Assembly (NCBI GenBank): GCA_934591705.1
Contig: CAKTPM010000008.1
Span: forward strand, 1 to 59,939
Reading direction: 5' to 3'
DNA length: 59,939 bases
Source: an uncultured Oscillospiraceae bacterium
GTDB taxonomy: Bacteria > Bacillota > Clostridia > Oscillospirales > Oscillospiraceae
Shown: positions 33,472 to 41,588 of the stretch, piece after piece
How positions within the stretch are numbered: the stretch's first letter is position 1
How the letters are laid out: every line of letters starts with the position of its first letter
Translations under genes and position numbers: made by a program
The notes under the pieces: generated by a model
The model's database searches: none
The model's input: the letters and a program-made list of their open reading frames with translations, nothing else
What the model was told of the DNA's origin: nothing

Positions 33472-34154
33472 AGCGCGCTCCTTTTCCTTTCCAGTGCCTC
33501 GCAGATGAGCTGCAGGTCGCAGCTGCGGCCATAGCTGCAGCAGTCCTTGGCCCGGCGCAGGCCCTCGATGGCCCGGCGCAGCTTTCCCGTCTGCAGGTCC
33601 AAATAGTCACCATAGAGAGGGTCGGCCTCCAGCAGTACGCCGCCATATTCCTGAGCCGCCGTCAGCTTTGGCATCTCCCCCGCCCGGATCTCCATAATGG
33701 GATAGAGATAATCCTTGTCCCATACCAGCCATTCACCTGTAAAGTGAAATCCATTGTCAGCTATCCATTTTCTAAGCATTTCAACCTTTGTCATGGGCTG
33801 CAGGAACAGGCGGCAGCCCCCCTGCCGCAGCCACGGTGCGGCGGAGAGGATGGCGATGATGGTCTCGCCTCCCATGCCGGCGATCACGATGGTGTCCACC
33901 TCCTGGGGGGCAATGCCGGAGAGTCCGTCGCAGAGGCGAAAGTCAATCCCCTTTACACCCTGCTCCCGGGCGGTGCGCCGGGCGTGCTCCAACGGCTCTG
34001 CCCCCACATCGGCGGCGATGGCGGCGGAAATACGCCCCTCCTGGAGCAGCCGCACCGGGAGATAACCGTGGTCGGTGCCGATGTCCGCCAGGCGGGCCCC
34101 CGGAGGGATCAGGTCAAACAGTTTTTGCAGCCGTGGCTGTAATTGCAGCGGCAT
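33468..34154 (-). CDS. trmK: tRNA (adenine(22)-N1)-methyltransferase TrmK
   Basis: 228 residues: ADIGTDHGYLPVRLLQ (SAM motif I) and VIAGMGGETII, both typical of TrmK. It methylates A22 of some tRNAs. The ATG at 34154 is placed 6 bases after GGAGG; an ATG at 34160 is too close to it. It heads the three-gene string trmK-nif3-yebC, which overlap or nearly touch each other. Confidence 0.93.
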   Translation of the reverse strand: MPLQLQPRLQKLFDLIPPGARLADIGTDHGYLPVRLLQEGRISAAIAADVGAEPLEHARRTAREQGVKGIDFRLCDGLSGIAPQEVDTIVIAGMGGETIIAILSAAPWLRQGGCRLFLQPMTKVEMLRKWIADNGFHFTGEWLVWDKDYLYPIMEIRAGEMPKLTAAQEYGGVLLEADPLYGDYLDLQTGKLRRAIEGLRRAKDCCSYGRSCDLQLICEALERKRSAL

Positions 34155-34175
34155 AGTCATCCTCCCTTCGGCTCT

Positions 34176-34928
34176 TTACGCCCGCGCAATGGTCAGGCAG
34201 ACACCCCAATAGCCCTGATTCAACGCATACGAATCAAAGCAGACATATACATTTTCGTCATCAAAATAAAAGTGGAGGTTTTCCATGGCATCATCATCCA
34301 AGACCGGCGTATCCTCCGGAATGAGCTCCGCCAGGGCCGCGCCGATGAGCTCTTTCGCGTCCTCCCCCAGTACATCATAGACCGTCAGCGGCTCCAGGGT
34401 GGAGAGGTCGTAGTTCAGCGCGTCATAGACATCATTGCTCACGCCGCCTGCAAACCAGAATTGCGACCAGCCAATGCTCAGGTAGTTTTCATCGCAAAAT
34501 ACGCTCTCCAACTGGTACGGCGCATAGGAGAAATCGTCATCGTAAGGGAAATCGTCCGCCAAAAGCGCGGCCTTTTCCTCCTGGCAGCGGGGAACCATTT
34601 CCGCCTGATAGGCGGCGTCCAAGCCAGCAATATCCGCGTTGACCTTGTCCACGATCCGCCCTTCGCCGGAAAAGATCGGCGCATCAAAATACATGGAGAA
34701 TTCCCGGCCATCCTCCCGGATGGAGTAATCGTGCCTTTCCACGGTATAGCGCACCGGGCCGGCGCTCACGGCCTCACCGGCAGGCGCTGCATCGCCCGGC
34801 CCATCCCCTGCCGCCGGCTCTTTATCCCCGCAGGCGCAAAGGCCCAGCAGAAGAACCAGAGACAACAAACAGAAGATGGCTCTCCGGCCTCGTTTTATTT
34901 TAGAACACATTGCAAAACTCCTTTTCAT
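34176..34928 (-). CDS. DUF3298-type lipoprotein
   Basis: 250 residues. A signal peptide ends in the lipobox LGLCACG. After a low-complexity linker the domain resembles RsiV/DUF3298-DUF4163: VERHDYSIREDGREFSMYFDAPIFSG, then the FAGGVSNDVYDALNYDLST pattern. Such proteins are exported; in RsiV the domain binds lysozyme, but no sigma-binding part is present here. No sigma factor is adjacent, so it is probably a free surface lipoprotein. Confidence 0.85.
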   Translation of the reverse strand: MKRSFAMCSKIKRGRRAIFCLLSLVLLLGLCACGDKEPAAGDGPGDAAPAGEAVSAGPVRYTVERHDYSIREDGREFSMYFDAPIFSGEGRIVDKVNADIAGLDAAYQAEMVPRCQEEKAALLADDFPYDDDFSYAPYQLESVFCDENYLSIGWSQFWFAGGVSNDVYDALNYDLSTLEPLTVYDVLGEDAKELIGAALAELIPEDTPVLDDDAMENLHFYFDDENVYVCFDSYALNQGYWGVCLTIARA

Positions 34929-34937
34929 AAAAGTAAA

Positions 34938-34965
34938 CCACGCATACGAAAACTCATATGCGTGG
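34938..34965 (-). terminator. Terminator of the DUF1858 gene
   Basis: CCACGCATA/TATGCGTGG stem over a ten-base loop, followed leftwards by TTTACTTTT. Confidence 0.75.
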
Positions 34966-34977
34966 TCGCTTCAGTTG

Positions 34978-35184
34978 TTACGCCTTGCTGTTGGCGGCTT
35001 CGTTTACCACGGCCAGCAGCTTGTCCACATCCACGCCGTGGACGGCGCAGGCCTCCTCCACGGTCTCACCCCGGGAGCTGGGGCAGCCCAGGCAGTGCAT
35101 GCCGATGGACAGGAAGATGGGAGCGGTCTGGGGTGCGATGTCGAGAATATCACCGATAATGGTGTCCTTTGTGATTTCGATCAT
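34978..35184 (-). CDS. DUF1858 domain protein
   Basis: 68 residues, MIEITKDTIIGDILDIAPQTAPIFLSIGMHCLGCPSSRGETVEEAC. This is the hybrid-cluster-associated redox disulfide fold with the C-x2-C pair (CLGC). It may act as a small redox carrier. The ATG at 35184 follows GGAGGTAAG; an upstream start at 35244 would add a non-conserved extension. Single gene with its own terminator. Confidence 0.88.
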   Translation of the reverse strand: MIEITKDTIIGDILDIAPQTAPIFLSIGMHCLGCPSSRGETVEEACAVHGVDVDKLLAVVNEAANSKA

Positions 35185-35351
35185 GGGTCTTACCTCCGTA
35201 TGAATGTATGGGGATAGTATACCCCATTTTCTCCGCTGTTTCAACCGGAAAATAAAAAAAGCGCCGCCATTATGGAGAAAGCTGAAGGGGCAGGAAAAAA
35301 TCGGCGCACAAATGTGCGCCGATTTTATATATGATGTGTGGTGTGGCAGGA

Positions 35352-35630
35352 TCAGCCGTTCTCGCGCATCTTGGCAAAGCAGTCGCTGCAGTAGACAGGA
35401 CGGTCGGACTTGGGCTCGAAGGGAACCTTGGCCTCGCCGCCGCAGGCAGCGCAGACAGCGGTGAAGTACTCACGGGGACCGCGAGCGGCGTTCTTGCGAG
35501 CGTCGCGGCAGGCCTTGCAGCGCTGGGGCTCGTTCTGGAAGCCGCGCTCGGCATAGAACTCCTGCTCACCGGCGGTGAATACGAACTCGTTGCCACACTC
35601 TTTGCAAACTAAAGTCTTATCTTCGTACAT
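35352..35630 (-). CDS. Zinc-ribbon protein
   Basis: 92 residues with four C-x2-C pairs: CKECG, CKAC, CAACG and CSDC, so two zinc-binding sites. The type is common in Clostridia (probable zinc-ribbon domain, zf-trcl-like); the function is unknown. ATG at 35630 with GAGAGGG upstream. It lies 37 bp downstream of the sigH-like gene, so both are probably transcribed together. The frame is open far upstream (to 35945), but that part overlaps the sigma gene and is not coding. Confidence 0.85.
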   Translation of the reverse strand: MYEDKTLVCKECGNEFVFTAGEQEFYAERGFQNEPQRCKACRDARKNAARGPREYFTAVCAACGGEAKVPFEPKSDRPVYCSDCFAKMRENG

Positions 35631-35667
35631 GATTTTACCCTCTCTTTGAGAAATGAAATATATGCGT

Positions 35668-36297
35668 TCAGCTTCCGCTGAGATCGCCGGATGATAATTG
35701 CCGCGCGGCCTTGCGCCGAATGCGCTGCACGGCGTTTTCCACCGATTTCGGTGGCTTGCCCACAAGCTCCGCGATCTCCCCGCAGGTGAGACCGGCCAGA
35801 TAATGCTCCAACACTTTGATTTCAAAGGCAGACAATTGCCGACAGACCGAATGGAAAAGGGCGTTGGCCTTCTCCTTGTCCAGCAGCATTGCCTCGGGAT
35901 CTTCCCGGGCGAAAGCCGGATTGCCGTCAAAGATAGAGGGATCATAAGGGATCGCTTGGTTCAGCAGAGAATGCTTGCCGGAGTTGGCCGCCTTCAGCAC
36001 GGAGAGCAGCTTGTTGCGGATACACCTTTCTGCAAAGGTCAAAAAGGCGGCATCCCGGGCGGGGTCGTACTCGCGCATGGCCTTCACCACCGCCAGCATC
36101 CCCTCCTGGAGCAGATCCTCGCTGTCACCCCCCGCCAGGAAAAACGGGCGGGCAACACTGCGCACCAAGCGGTGGCACCGACCGGCCAAAACCTCCTCGG
36201 CCGCCCGGTCGCCGCCCTGGCAGGCGCGGCACAGCTCCTCATTGGAAAGGGGCTCCAGATCCGTATAAACATTGCTTTGCTGGTAAGACATTGTCAT
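35668..36297 (-). CDS. Sigma-70 family factor, SigH (Spo0H)-like
   Basis: 209 residues from the ATG at 36297. It has region 2 typical of sigma-H (GDRAAEEVLAGRCHRLVRSVARPFFLAGGDSEDLLQEGMLAVVKAMREYDP), the FAERCIRNKLLSVLKAANSGKH segment and region 4 (LSAFEIKVLEHYLAGLTCGEIAELVGKPPKSVENAVQRIRRKA). Sigma-H starts sporulation genes. The match to the family is good but weaker in the -35 binding helix than in typical Spo0H, so a paralogue is possible. Downstream is a zinc-ribbon protein. Confidence 0.75.
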   Translation of the reverse strand: MTMSYQQSNVYTDLEPLSNEELCRACQGGDRAAEEVLAGRCHRLVRSVARPFFLAGGDSEDLLQEGMLAVVKAMREYDPARDAAFLTFAERCIRNKLLSVLKAANSGKHSLLNQAIPYDPSIFDGNPAFAREDPEAMLLDKEKANALFHSVCRQLSAFEIKVLEHYLAGLTCGEIAELVGKPPKSVENAVQRIRRKAARQLSSGDLSGS

Positions 36298-36375
36298 TAT
36301 ACCTTTTTGCAAAAGAATTTGTCAAGTCATTCGGGAAAATTTGTCACGAATTTACAAAGAAATTTGTGTGTTTTC

Positions 36376-37416
36376 TCAAAGAGACAGCTGCTCATCCCCT
36401 TGATAGGGCAAATGCAGGTGCTCATATGCCTTGGCGGTGACGCAGCGGCCCCGGGGCGTGCGGGTCAGGAAGCCGATCTGCATCAAATACGGCTCATACA
36501 TATCCTCCAGGGTCACGGAATCCTCCCCGATGGTGGCGCACAGGGTATCGAGCCCCACCGGGCCGCCGCCGTAGTTCTCGATGATGGCCCGAAGCATCCG
36601 GCGGTCCACCTGGTCAAGACCCAGATAGTCCACCTCCAGGGCCACAAGAGCGCGGTCGGCCATCTCCTTGGTGATGGTGCCGTTGCCCCGTACCTCCGCG
36701 AAGTCCCGGACACGGCGGAGCATGCGGTTGGCGATGCGGGGCGTGCCCCGGGAGCGCATGGCGATCTCCATGGCGCCGGCCGCCTCGATGGGCACACCCA
36801 GGATCCCGGCACTGCGGGTAACGATTTGACTCAGCTCCTCCGGGGTGTAGAGCTCCAGGCGCAGCGTGACGCCGAAGCGGTCCCGCAGCGGCGCGGAGAG
36901 CGAGCCCGCCCGGGTGGTGGCCCCGATGAGGGTGAACTTGGGCAGGTCCAGGCGGATGGAGTTGGCACTGGGGCCCTTGCCGATGATGATGTCGATGGCG
37001 TAGTCCTCCATGGCGGGGTAGAGGATCTCCTCCACGGCCCGATTGAGCCGGTGGATCTCATCCACAAAGAGGATGTCGTTTTCGTTAAGGTTGGTCAAAA
37101 GCGCCGCCAAATCGCCGGGCTTTTCGATGGCTGGCCCGGAGGTGATGCGGATGTTCACGCCCATCTCCTGGGCGATGATGCCGGCCAGGGTGGTCTTGCC
37201 CAGGCCCGGCGGGCCGTGCAGAAGCACATGGTCCAGGGCCTCCGTCCGGCGGCGGGCCGCCTCGATGAAGATGGAGAGGTTCTCCTTTGCCTTGCTCTGG
37301 CCGACATACTCCCGGAGTGTCTTGGGCCGCAGGGACACCTCCTGGGCATCCTCCTGAAGGAAGGTTTTGGCGACCACCGGCTCTTCGTAGATATCCGTTC
37401 CGAAATCGATGCTCAA
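36376..37416 (-). CDS. ruvB: Holliday junction branch-migration ATPase RuvB
   Basis: 346 residues. Walker A GPPGLGKTTL near residue 67, Walker B LFVDEIHRL, sensor and arginine-finger region (TTRAGSLSAPLRDRFG), and the C-terminal winged helix (EPYLMQIGFLTRTPRGR). It forms hexamers that drive Holliday junctions with RuvA. Last gene of the ruvC-ruvA-ruvB string, 13 bp after ruvA. Confidence 0.98.
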   Translation of the reverse strand: MSIDFGTDIYEEPVVAKTFLQEDAQEVSLRPKTLREYVGQSKAKENLSIFIEAARRRTEALDHVLLHGPPGLGKTTLAGIIAQEMGVNIRITSGPAIEKPGDLAALLTNLNENDILFVDEIHRLNRAVEEILYPAMEDYAIDIIIGKGPSANSIRLDLPKFTLIGATTRAGSLSAPLRDRFGVTLRLELYTPEELSQIVTRSAGILGVPIEAAGAMEIAMRSRGTPRIANRMLRRVRDFAEVRGNGTITKEMADRALVALEVDYLGLDQVDRRMLRAIIENYGGGPVGLDTLCATIGEDSVTLEDMYEPYLMQIGFLTRTPRGRCVTAKAYEHLHLPYQGDEQLSL

Positions 37417-37429
37417 GCGCTCCCCTCCC

Positions 37430-38035
37430 TTACTTCACCATTCTCTTCAGCGCCTGGCGGATCACATCCTCCAGCGCCAGCGCTTCTATGTCGATGCCCT
37501 TCAGGGCGGTGTTGATCTCCTGGGCGCTGTAGCCCAGCACGGCCAGGGCGGAGGCGGCCTCCCGGGTCTTTCCGCCGGGCGCAGCTGCCGGGGCCCGGCT
37601 CACGGCTCCGCCGGAGGCAAGGAAACTCCCCTGCTCCTTGGTGAGCTTGTCCTTCAGCTCCAGAATAATGCGCTGGGCAATTTTCTTGCCGATGCCCGGG
37701 GCGGCGCAGAGCGCTTTTTCATCCTCCGCGACGATGGCCATGGCCAGTGCCTCCGGCGTGGAGGACGAGAGGATGGACAGCGCCGCCTTGGGGCCCACGC
37801 CGGACACTCCCAGCAGGAGCTTAAAGCTCTGCAGCTCGCTCCGGGAGGCAAAGCCGTAAAGCTCCACGGCATCCTCCCGCACATTCATATATGTAAAGAG
37901 TTTTACCTTGTCACCCTTTTTCAGCTGCGAGAGCGTGTAGTTGGTGGTGCTGCAGGCATAGCCCACACCGCCGCAGTCGATGACCGCCAGATTCGGCTCT
38001 ATCTCCGCTACAGTGCCGCACACATGATATAGCAT
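37430..38035 (-). CDS. ruvA: Holliday junction DNA-binding protein RuvA
   Basis: 201 residues: N-terminal OB fold (MLYHVCGTVAEIEPNLAVIDCGGVGY), two helix-hairpin-helix repeats (LLGVSGVGPKAAL and APGIGKKIAQRII) and the C-terminal RuvB-binding domain. The ATG at 38035 shares a base with the ruvC stop. Upstream in-frame codons to 38101 lie inside ruvC and are not used. Confidence 0.97.
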   Translation of the reverse strand: MLYHVCGTVAEIEPNLAVIDCGGVGYACSTTNYTLSQLKKGDKVKLFTYMNVREDAVELYGFASRSELQSFKLLLGVSGVGPKAALSILSSSTPEALAMAIVAEDEKALCAAPGIGKKIAQRIILELKDKLTKEQGSFLASGGAVSRAPAAAPGGKTREAASALAVLGYSAQEINTALKGIDIEALALEDVIRQALKRMVK

Positions 38036-38547
38036 CAAACCGTCTCCTTTACATGGGGATCCTTGCGGCGCAAGAGACTGGTGGCGCTGCGGGCATGGCA
38101 CAGCGCAATGGCCAGCGCGTCCGCCGCATCGTCGGGCCGGGGTACGGTCTTGAGCTTCAAAATCCGCCGTACCATGTCCATGACCTGGCGCTTTTCCGCC
38201 AGGCCGTAGCCCACCACCGCCTGCTTCACCTGCATGGGGGTGTATTCATAGATGGGTATTCCCTTTTTCTCCGCTGCGCAGAGGATCACGCCCCGGCCAT
38301 GGGCCACGGCGATGCCCGTGGTGATGTTCTTGGTGAAAAAAAGCTCCTCCACGGCGATCTCATCGGGCTCGAATAGATCGATGAGCTCCTCTATATCCCG
38401 CTCGATCTGCACCAGCCGGGTGGCCAGCGGCAGCCCCGCCGCCGTATTCACGGCGCCGTACTGCACCATCTGCAGGCGGCTGCCCTGACAGTCGATGACG
38501 CCGAAGCCCACGATGGCGATACCGGGGTCTATCCCCAAGATCCGCAT
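38035..38547 (-). CDS. ruvC: Holliday junction endonuclease RuvC
   Basis: 170 residues of the RNase H-like fold with the catalytic acids in GIDPGIAIVGFG, AVEELFFTKN and RPDDAADALAIALCH. It resolves the junction. The first gene of the ruvCAB operon, with a consensus promoter at 38580-38608. Confidence 0.97.
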   Translation of the reverse strand: MRILGIDPGIAIVGFGVIDCQGSRLQMVQYGAVNTAAGLPLATRLVQIERDIEELIDLFEPDEIAVEELFFTKNITTGIAVAHGRGVILCAAEKKGIPIYEYTPMQVKQAVVGYGLAEKRQVMDMVRRILKLKTVPRPDDAADALAIALCHARSATSLLRRKDPHVKETV

Positions 38548-38579
38548 GGCGTCACCTCACTTTGTAGTCGTACAGATGT

Positions 38580-38608
38580 ATTATACCACATTTGCGGCGG
38601 TATGGCAA
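38580..38608 (-). promoter_or_regulatory. Promoter of the ruvCAB operon
   Basis: Leftward TTGCCA (complement of 38603-38608), 17 bp, TATAAT (complement of 38580-38585), 32 bp before ruvC. Confidence 0.82.
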
Positions 38609-38645
38609 CAGAAATTGCGTCTTTTCCGGGAAAAATCCTATAGAA

Positions 38646-38671
38646 AAACAGCCGCCCGGAGACGGCTGTTT
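38646..38671 (-). terminator. Terminator of xerD
   Basis: AAACAGCCG/CGGCTGTTT stem over an eight-base loop, with TTTTTC following leftwards; 11 bp past the xerD stop. Confidence 0.9.
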
Positions 38672-38682
38672 CCAAAACGGTA

Positions 38683-39564
38683 TCATGCCCGGGGATGCGC
38701 CTTTTTATAGACATCCTTCAGCTCCCGGTTGATCACATGGGTATAGATCTGTGTGGAGGAGATGTCGGCATGGCCCAGCATCTCCTGGATGGAGCGCAGG
38801 TCCGCACCGTTTTCCAGCAGATGCACCGCAAAGCTGTGCCGCAGGGTGTGGGGGGTGATATCCTTTTTGATGTCGGCCTTGGCCTGGTAGTACTTCACGA
38901 TCTTCCAAAAGCCCTGGCGGCTTATGCGCTCGCCGTTCATGTTCACGAACAGGGCCGGATTGTCCGGCTCGGAGACGATGTGGCCCCGGACATCCCTGAT
39001 ATAGACCCGCAGCGCATCCACAGCCGCCTGGTAAAGGGGTATGTTCCGCACCCGCTGGCTGCCCCGGCAGCGGATCATGCCGGCGGCAAGATTGACATCG
39101 TCCACATCCAGGCCGATGAGCTCCGAGACCCGGATGCCCGTGGCGTAGAGGAGCTCCAGCATGGCGTGATCCCGATAGCCCTTTTCATCCACGCAGGCGG
39201 GCTGCTCCAAAAACAGCTCCACCTCTCGGCTGGTGAGGATCTCGGGATACTTGCGCTCCACCTTCATGCCGGAAACCGACTTGGCGGGATTCACGCGCAT
39301 GGCGCCAGACTGTACCATAAAGCCGTAAAAGCTCTTGAGGGTCGCGGCGCAGCGGGTGATGGTGGCCGGTGACTTTCCCCTGCCCGTAAGGTAAGTAAAG
39401 TAGTCGGTGATGGTGTCCTTCTTGACCTTTTTCAGGTCGCTGCCGCTGCTCAAAAGCCATTCCCGGAACTGCCTGACATCCCGCAGGTAGGAGCTGAGAG
39501 TATTGCCGGAGGCGTGCTTTTCCTCTGTCAGATATTCGCCGAAGTCATGGATATAGTCCGTCAT
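38683..39564 (-). CDS. xerD: Tyrosine recombinase XerD
   Basis: 293 residues. N-terminal core-binding domain (HDFGEYLTEEKHASGNTLSSYLRDVRQF), then R in ATGIRVSELIGLD, H-x2-R in PHTLRHSFAVHLLENG, H in LGHADISSTQIYTHV with the nucleophile tyrosine. Size and sequence fit XerD, which acts with a partner at dif to resolve chromosome dimers. It follows a spoIIM-like gene by 24 bp, the same neighbourhood as in Bacillus. Confidence 0.95.
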   Translation of the reverse strand: MTDYIHDFGEYLTEEKHASGNTLSSYLRDVRQFREWLLSSGSDLKKVKKDTITDYFTYLTGRGKSPATITRCAATLKSFYGFMVQSGAMRVNPAKSVSGMKVERKYPEILTSREVELFLEQPACVDEKGYRDHAMLELLYATGIRVSELIGLDVDDVNLAAGMIRCRGSQRVRNIPLYQAAVDALRVYIRDVRGHIVSEPDNPALFVNMNGERISRQGFWKIVKYYQAKADIKKDITPHTLRHSFAVHLLENGADLRSIQEMLGHADISSTQIYTHVINRELKDVYKKAHPRA

Positions 39565-39588
39565 ACTCTCTCACCTCCCTCACACAAA

Positions 39589-40179
39589 TCAGGACGCCAG
39601 CAGCTTGATCACCAGCTTGGACATCAAAAAGGTATCCGCCAAGGCGCCCAGCATCAGCCCGCAGCCGCAGAAAAGGAACGGCTTTACGGGCTGCAGAGCC
39701 GTTCCGCTTTCCCGTGCCGCCCTGCCGGTAAGCCGGGCGAGACGGCAGGACGCAATATAGAGCGTGGCCGGTACGGAAAAAATAAAACGCAGAGAAAATG
39801 TGCACAGTGCCAGTAAAAACCCCTGCTGGCAGGCACATACGGAAAAGACGCACAGCGCCAGTAAAAAGCCCTGCCCTGCCGCCAGCAGCGGCAGCAGGAA
39901 GCGCCCCCACGGGCCGCCGGAAAAAAGCAGCGCCAGCACCGGCCCGCGAAAGTACAAAAAAAGATTGCGGCACAACCAGACGGCGGACACCCCGGCAGAC
40001 AGCTCCCGGGAATAGGCCCGCAGGAGCAGCTCCATATCCCCGGCCGCAGCCGAGGTCAGCCGCTCCGTCATCGCGCCTATGAGCGCTCCCAGGGCCGCGA
40101 AAACCAGTAAAAGTACCAAGCTCCCGCCCATGGCGGAAGGGCCGCCGCTGCCGCAGGGGGGTAACACGCGATGCTTCAT
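39589..40179 (-). CDS. spoIIM: Probable stage II sporulation protein M
   Basis: 196 residues, with about five hydrophobic segments (for example GGSLVLLLVFAALGALIGAM and WGRFLLPLLAAGQGFLLALCVFSV). SpoIIM is the membrane part of the forespore engulfment DMP complex (with SpoIID and SpoIIP). The case rests on size, topology and gene order next to xerD, as in Bacillus; sequence similarity is not strong, so a different membrane protein is possible. ATG at 40179 follows GAGGTGA. A frame to 40296 is open but unlikely. Confidence 0.6.
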   Translation of the reverse strand: MKHRVLPPCGSGGPSAMGGSLVLLLVFAALGALIGAMTERLTSAAAGDMELLLRAYSRELSAGVSAVWLCRNLFLYFRGPVLALLFSGGPWGRFLLPLLAAGQGFLLALCVFSVCACQQGFLLALCTFSLRFIFSVPATLYIASCRLARLTGRAARESGTALQPVKPFLFCGCGLMLGALADTFLMSKLVIKLLAS

Positions 40180-40320
40180 ATCCGCTTTCACCTCAAAGCA
40201 ATGTATGAGACAAGTCCCGTGTTTAGACGCCTGCGCCAATAGAATAATAATAGGCCAAACTCCCCCGCTTCGCAAGGCCTTTGCGGCATTTCCCATAATT
40301 TTGTGAATTATGTCAAATTA

Positions 40321-40354
40321 TTATGTAAACAATATTATGTAAACCTCTGTAAAC
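40321..40354. repeat. Three TGTAAAC repeats in the spoIIM-like upstream region
   Basis: TGTAAAC occurs at 40324-40330, 40338-40344 and 40348-40354; the first two lie in exact 10-bp repeats TTATGTAAAC spaced 14 bp apart. The rest of 40180-40540 shows no gene; it also holds a 9-bp stem GGGATGCCG/CGGCATCCC with a loop of about 80 bases. Confidence 0.7.
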
Positions 40355-40540
40355 CGGGGCCTCCACCGCCGGTTCTGTCAAAATCTGGTAAGCGTTCTTT
40401 GAGAATGGCACTACATATGGGCGCCCTCTCCCCTGCGGCGGGATGCCGGAAAAAGGCGGCAATTTTCGGGGTATTGCGCATTTTTGTGCATTTTATGAAT
40501 AGGGCCCTTCGCCCGCTGCCCCGCCGGCGGCATCCCGGCC

Positions 40541-40981
40541 TCACGGCGCCGGGCGCCGAGCACGCCCTCCCCGGCGCTTTCTTTTGTCATTATGTTTCCT
40601 CCTGCCGGTGCCGGCGGGCTTTTTCCCACCGAACAGGACTGCTCCCAGCAGACCGGTGCATAAGCTGACGCCGCCGCACCAGAGGGCTCCCGCGGTATGG
40701 AGCTCCCGCTCCCCTTTCCCGCACAGCGCCGCCAATATAAGCAGCAGCGCCGGTACCATGGCGGCGATGAGCCCCCGCCAGAGAGCTTGCCCCTGCTGCC
40801 GGGCGGCGATGGCAGCGGCAAGAAAGGCGGCGGCGCCTACGCAGCATACCACCCACCTGCCCTGGGGCAGCAGCCACCCCCGGTAGACTGCCGTGGCCAG
40901 CAGGCAAAGCCCTGCCGCCAAGGCCGCCGCACCCGCCAGCATAGCCAGCCCCGTTCTCTTGCTCCAAACATTTCCCTGCAT
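40541..40981 (-). CDS. TIGR04086 family membrane protein
   Basis: 146 residues with four hydrophobic segments (GLAMLAGAAALAAGLCLLATAVY, WVVCCVGAAAFLAAAIAA, LIAAMVPALLLILAALCG, GALWCGGVSLCTGLLGAVLFG) and a basic tail. This family typically stands beside yajC in Clostridia. The ATG at 40981 has GGGAGG, but that ribosome binding site lies in the 3' arm of a strong hairpin whose T7 run meets the ATG directly. Expression may therefore depend on hairpin melting. A longer frame to 41173 is a shadow. Confidence 0.8.
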   Translation of the reverse strand: MQGNVWSKRTGLAMLAGAAALAAGLCLLATAVYRGWLLPQGRWVVCCVGAAAFLAAAIAARQQGQALWRGLIAAMVPALLLILAALCGKGERELHTAGALWCGGVSLCTGLLGAVLFGGKKPAGTGRRKHNDKRKRRGGRARRPAP

Positions 40982-41023
40982 AAAAAAACCTCCCTCATAT
41001 GCTCTTTCCAGCATATGAGGGAG
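40982..41023 (-). terminator. Terminator hairpin containing the ribosome binding site of the next gene
   Basis: A perfect 14-bp stem at 40990-41003 and 41010-41023 (six-base loop) is followed leftwards by GTTTTTTT and then the ATG of the TIGR04086 gene. The last bases of the 3' arm, GAGGGAG, are the gene's ribosome binding site. The structure can terminate the yajC message, and it can also block translation of any read-through message. Confidence 0.85.
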
Positions 41024-41042
41024 ATAGACGCTTATTCGTTGA

Positions 41043-41492
41043 TCACTCCTTGGGCTCCTCAGCGGCAGGGGCCTCGGCAGCGGGAGTGGCGGTCTCGGCG
41101 GGCTTCTCCTCGGTCTTGGCCTCACCCTTCTTTTTCTTGGCGGGGCGCTGCTGAGCGGCGGCCTGCTCGTCAAGGGTGCCCACCTGGCCGATGGCGGACT
41201 TCAGGAACTCCACGCGGACGCGGTCCTCGCTGGTCTCGATGACCACGGTGCGGTCGGTGATGGCGACAACGCGGCCGTACACGCCGCCGATGGTGGTGAG
41301 CCAGTCGCCCTTCTTCAGGCCGCTGCGCATCTGCTCGGCTTCCTTCTTGCGCTTGTTCTCGGGGCGGATCAGCAGGAAGTAGAAGATGGCGATCATCAGA
41401 ACGATCATGAGAATGGTGGAAGAGCCGCCGCCCGCAGCGGTAGAGCCGGCAGCAGCGGTATCGGCATAAGCAGTTTGGATGAGATTGAACAT
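41043..41492 (-). CDS. yajC: Preprotein translocase accessory subunit YajC
   Basis: 149 residues: one N-terminal membrane helix (STILMIVLMIAIFYFLLIRP), the conserved RPENKRKKEAEQMRSGLKKGDWLTTIGGVYGRV region, and an alanine/glutamate/lysine-rich tail. YajC associates with SecDF. Its own promoter is at 41523. It lies downstream of tgt, the classic queA-tgt-yajC order. Confidence 0.95.
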   Translation of the reverse strand: MFNLIQTAYADTAAAGSTAAGGGSSTILMIVLMIAIFYFLLIRPENKRKKEAEQMRSGLKKGDWLTTIGGVYGRVVAITDRTVVIETSEDRVRVEFLKSAIGQVGTLDEQAAAQQRPAKKKKGEAKTEEKPAETATPAAEAPAAEEPKE

Positions 41493-41522
41493 GGTGCAAC
41501 TCCTTTGTTAGATAATGTGGCT

Positions 41523-41551
41523 ATTATACAAAACTCTTGCCCGTTTGGCAA
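41523..41551 (-). promoter_or_regulatory. Promoter of yajC
   Basis: Leftward TTGCCA (complement of 41546-41551), 17 bp, TATAAT (complement of 41523-41528). A short CTTGCC/GGGCAAG hairpin spans the -35 and part of the spacer. Confidence 0.78.
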
Positions 41552-41588
41552 GTGGTTTACAATTATTTTACACTCTCGGCCTTTTGCT

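Noticed and set aside
34176..34928. RsiV-type anti-sigma factor
   Set aside because: The DUF3298-like domain is present, but there is no cytoplasmic sigma-binding part and no adjacent ECF sigma gene.
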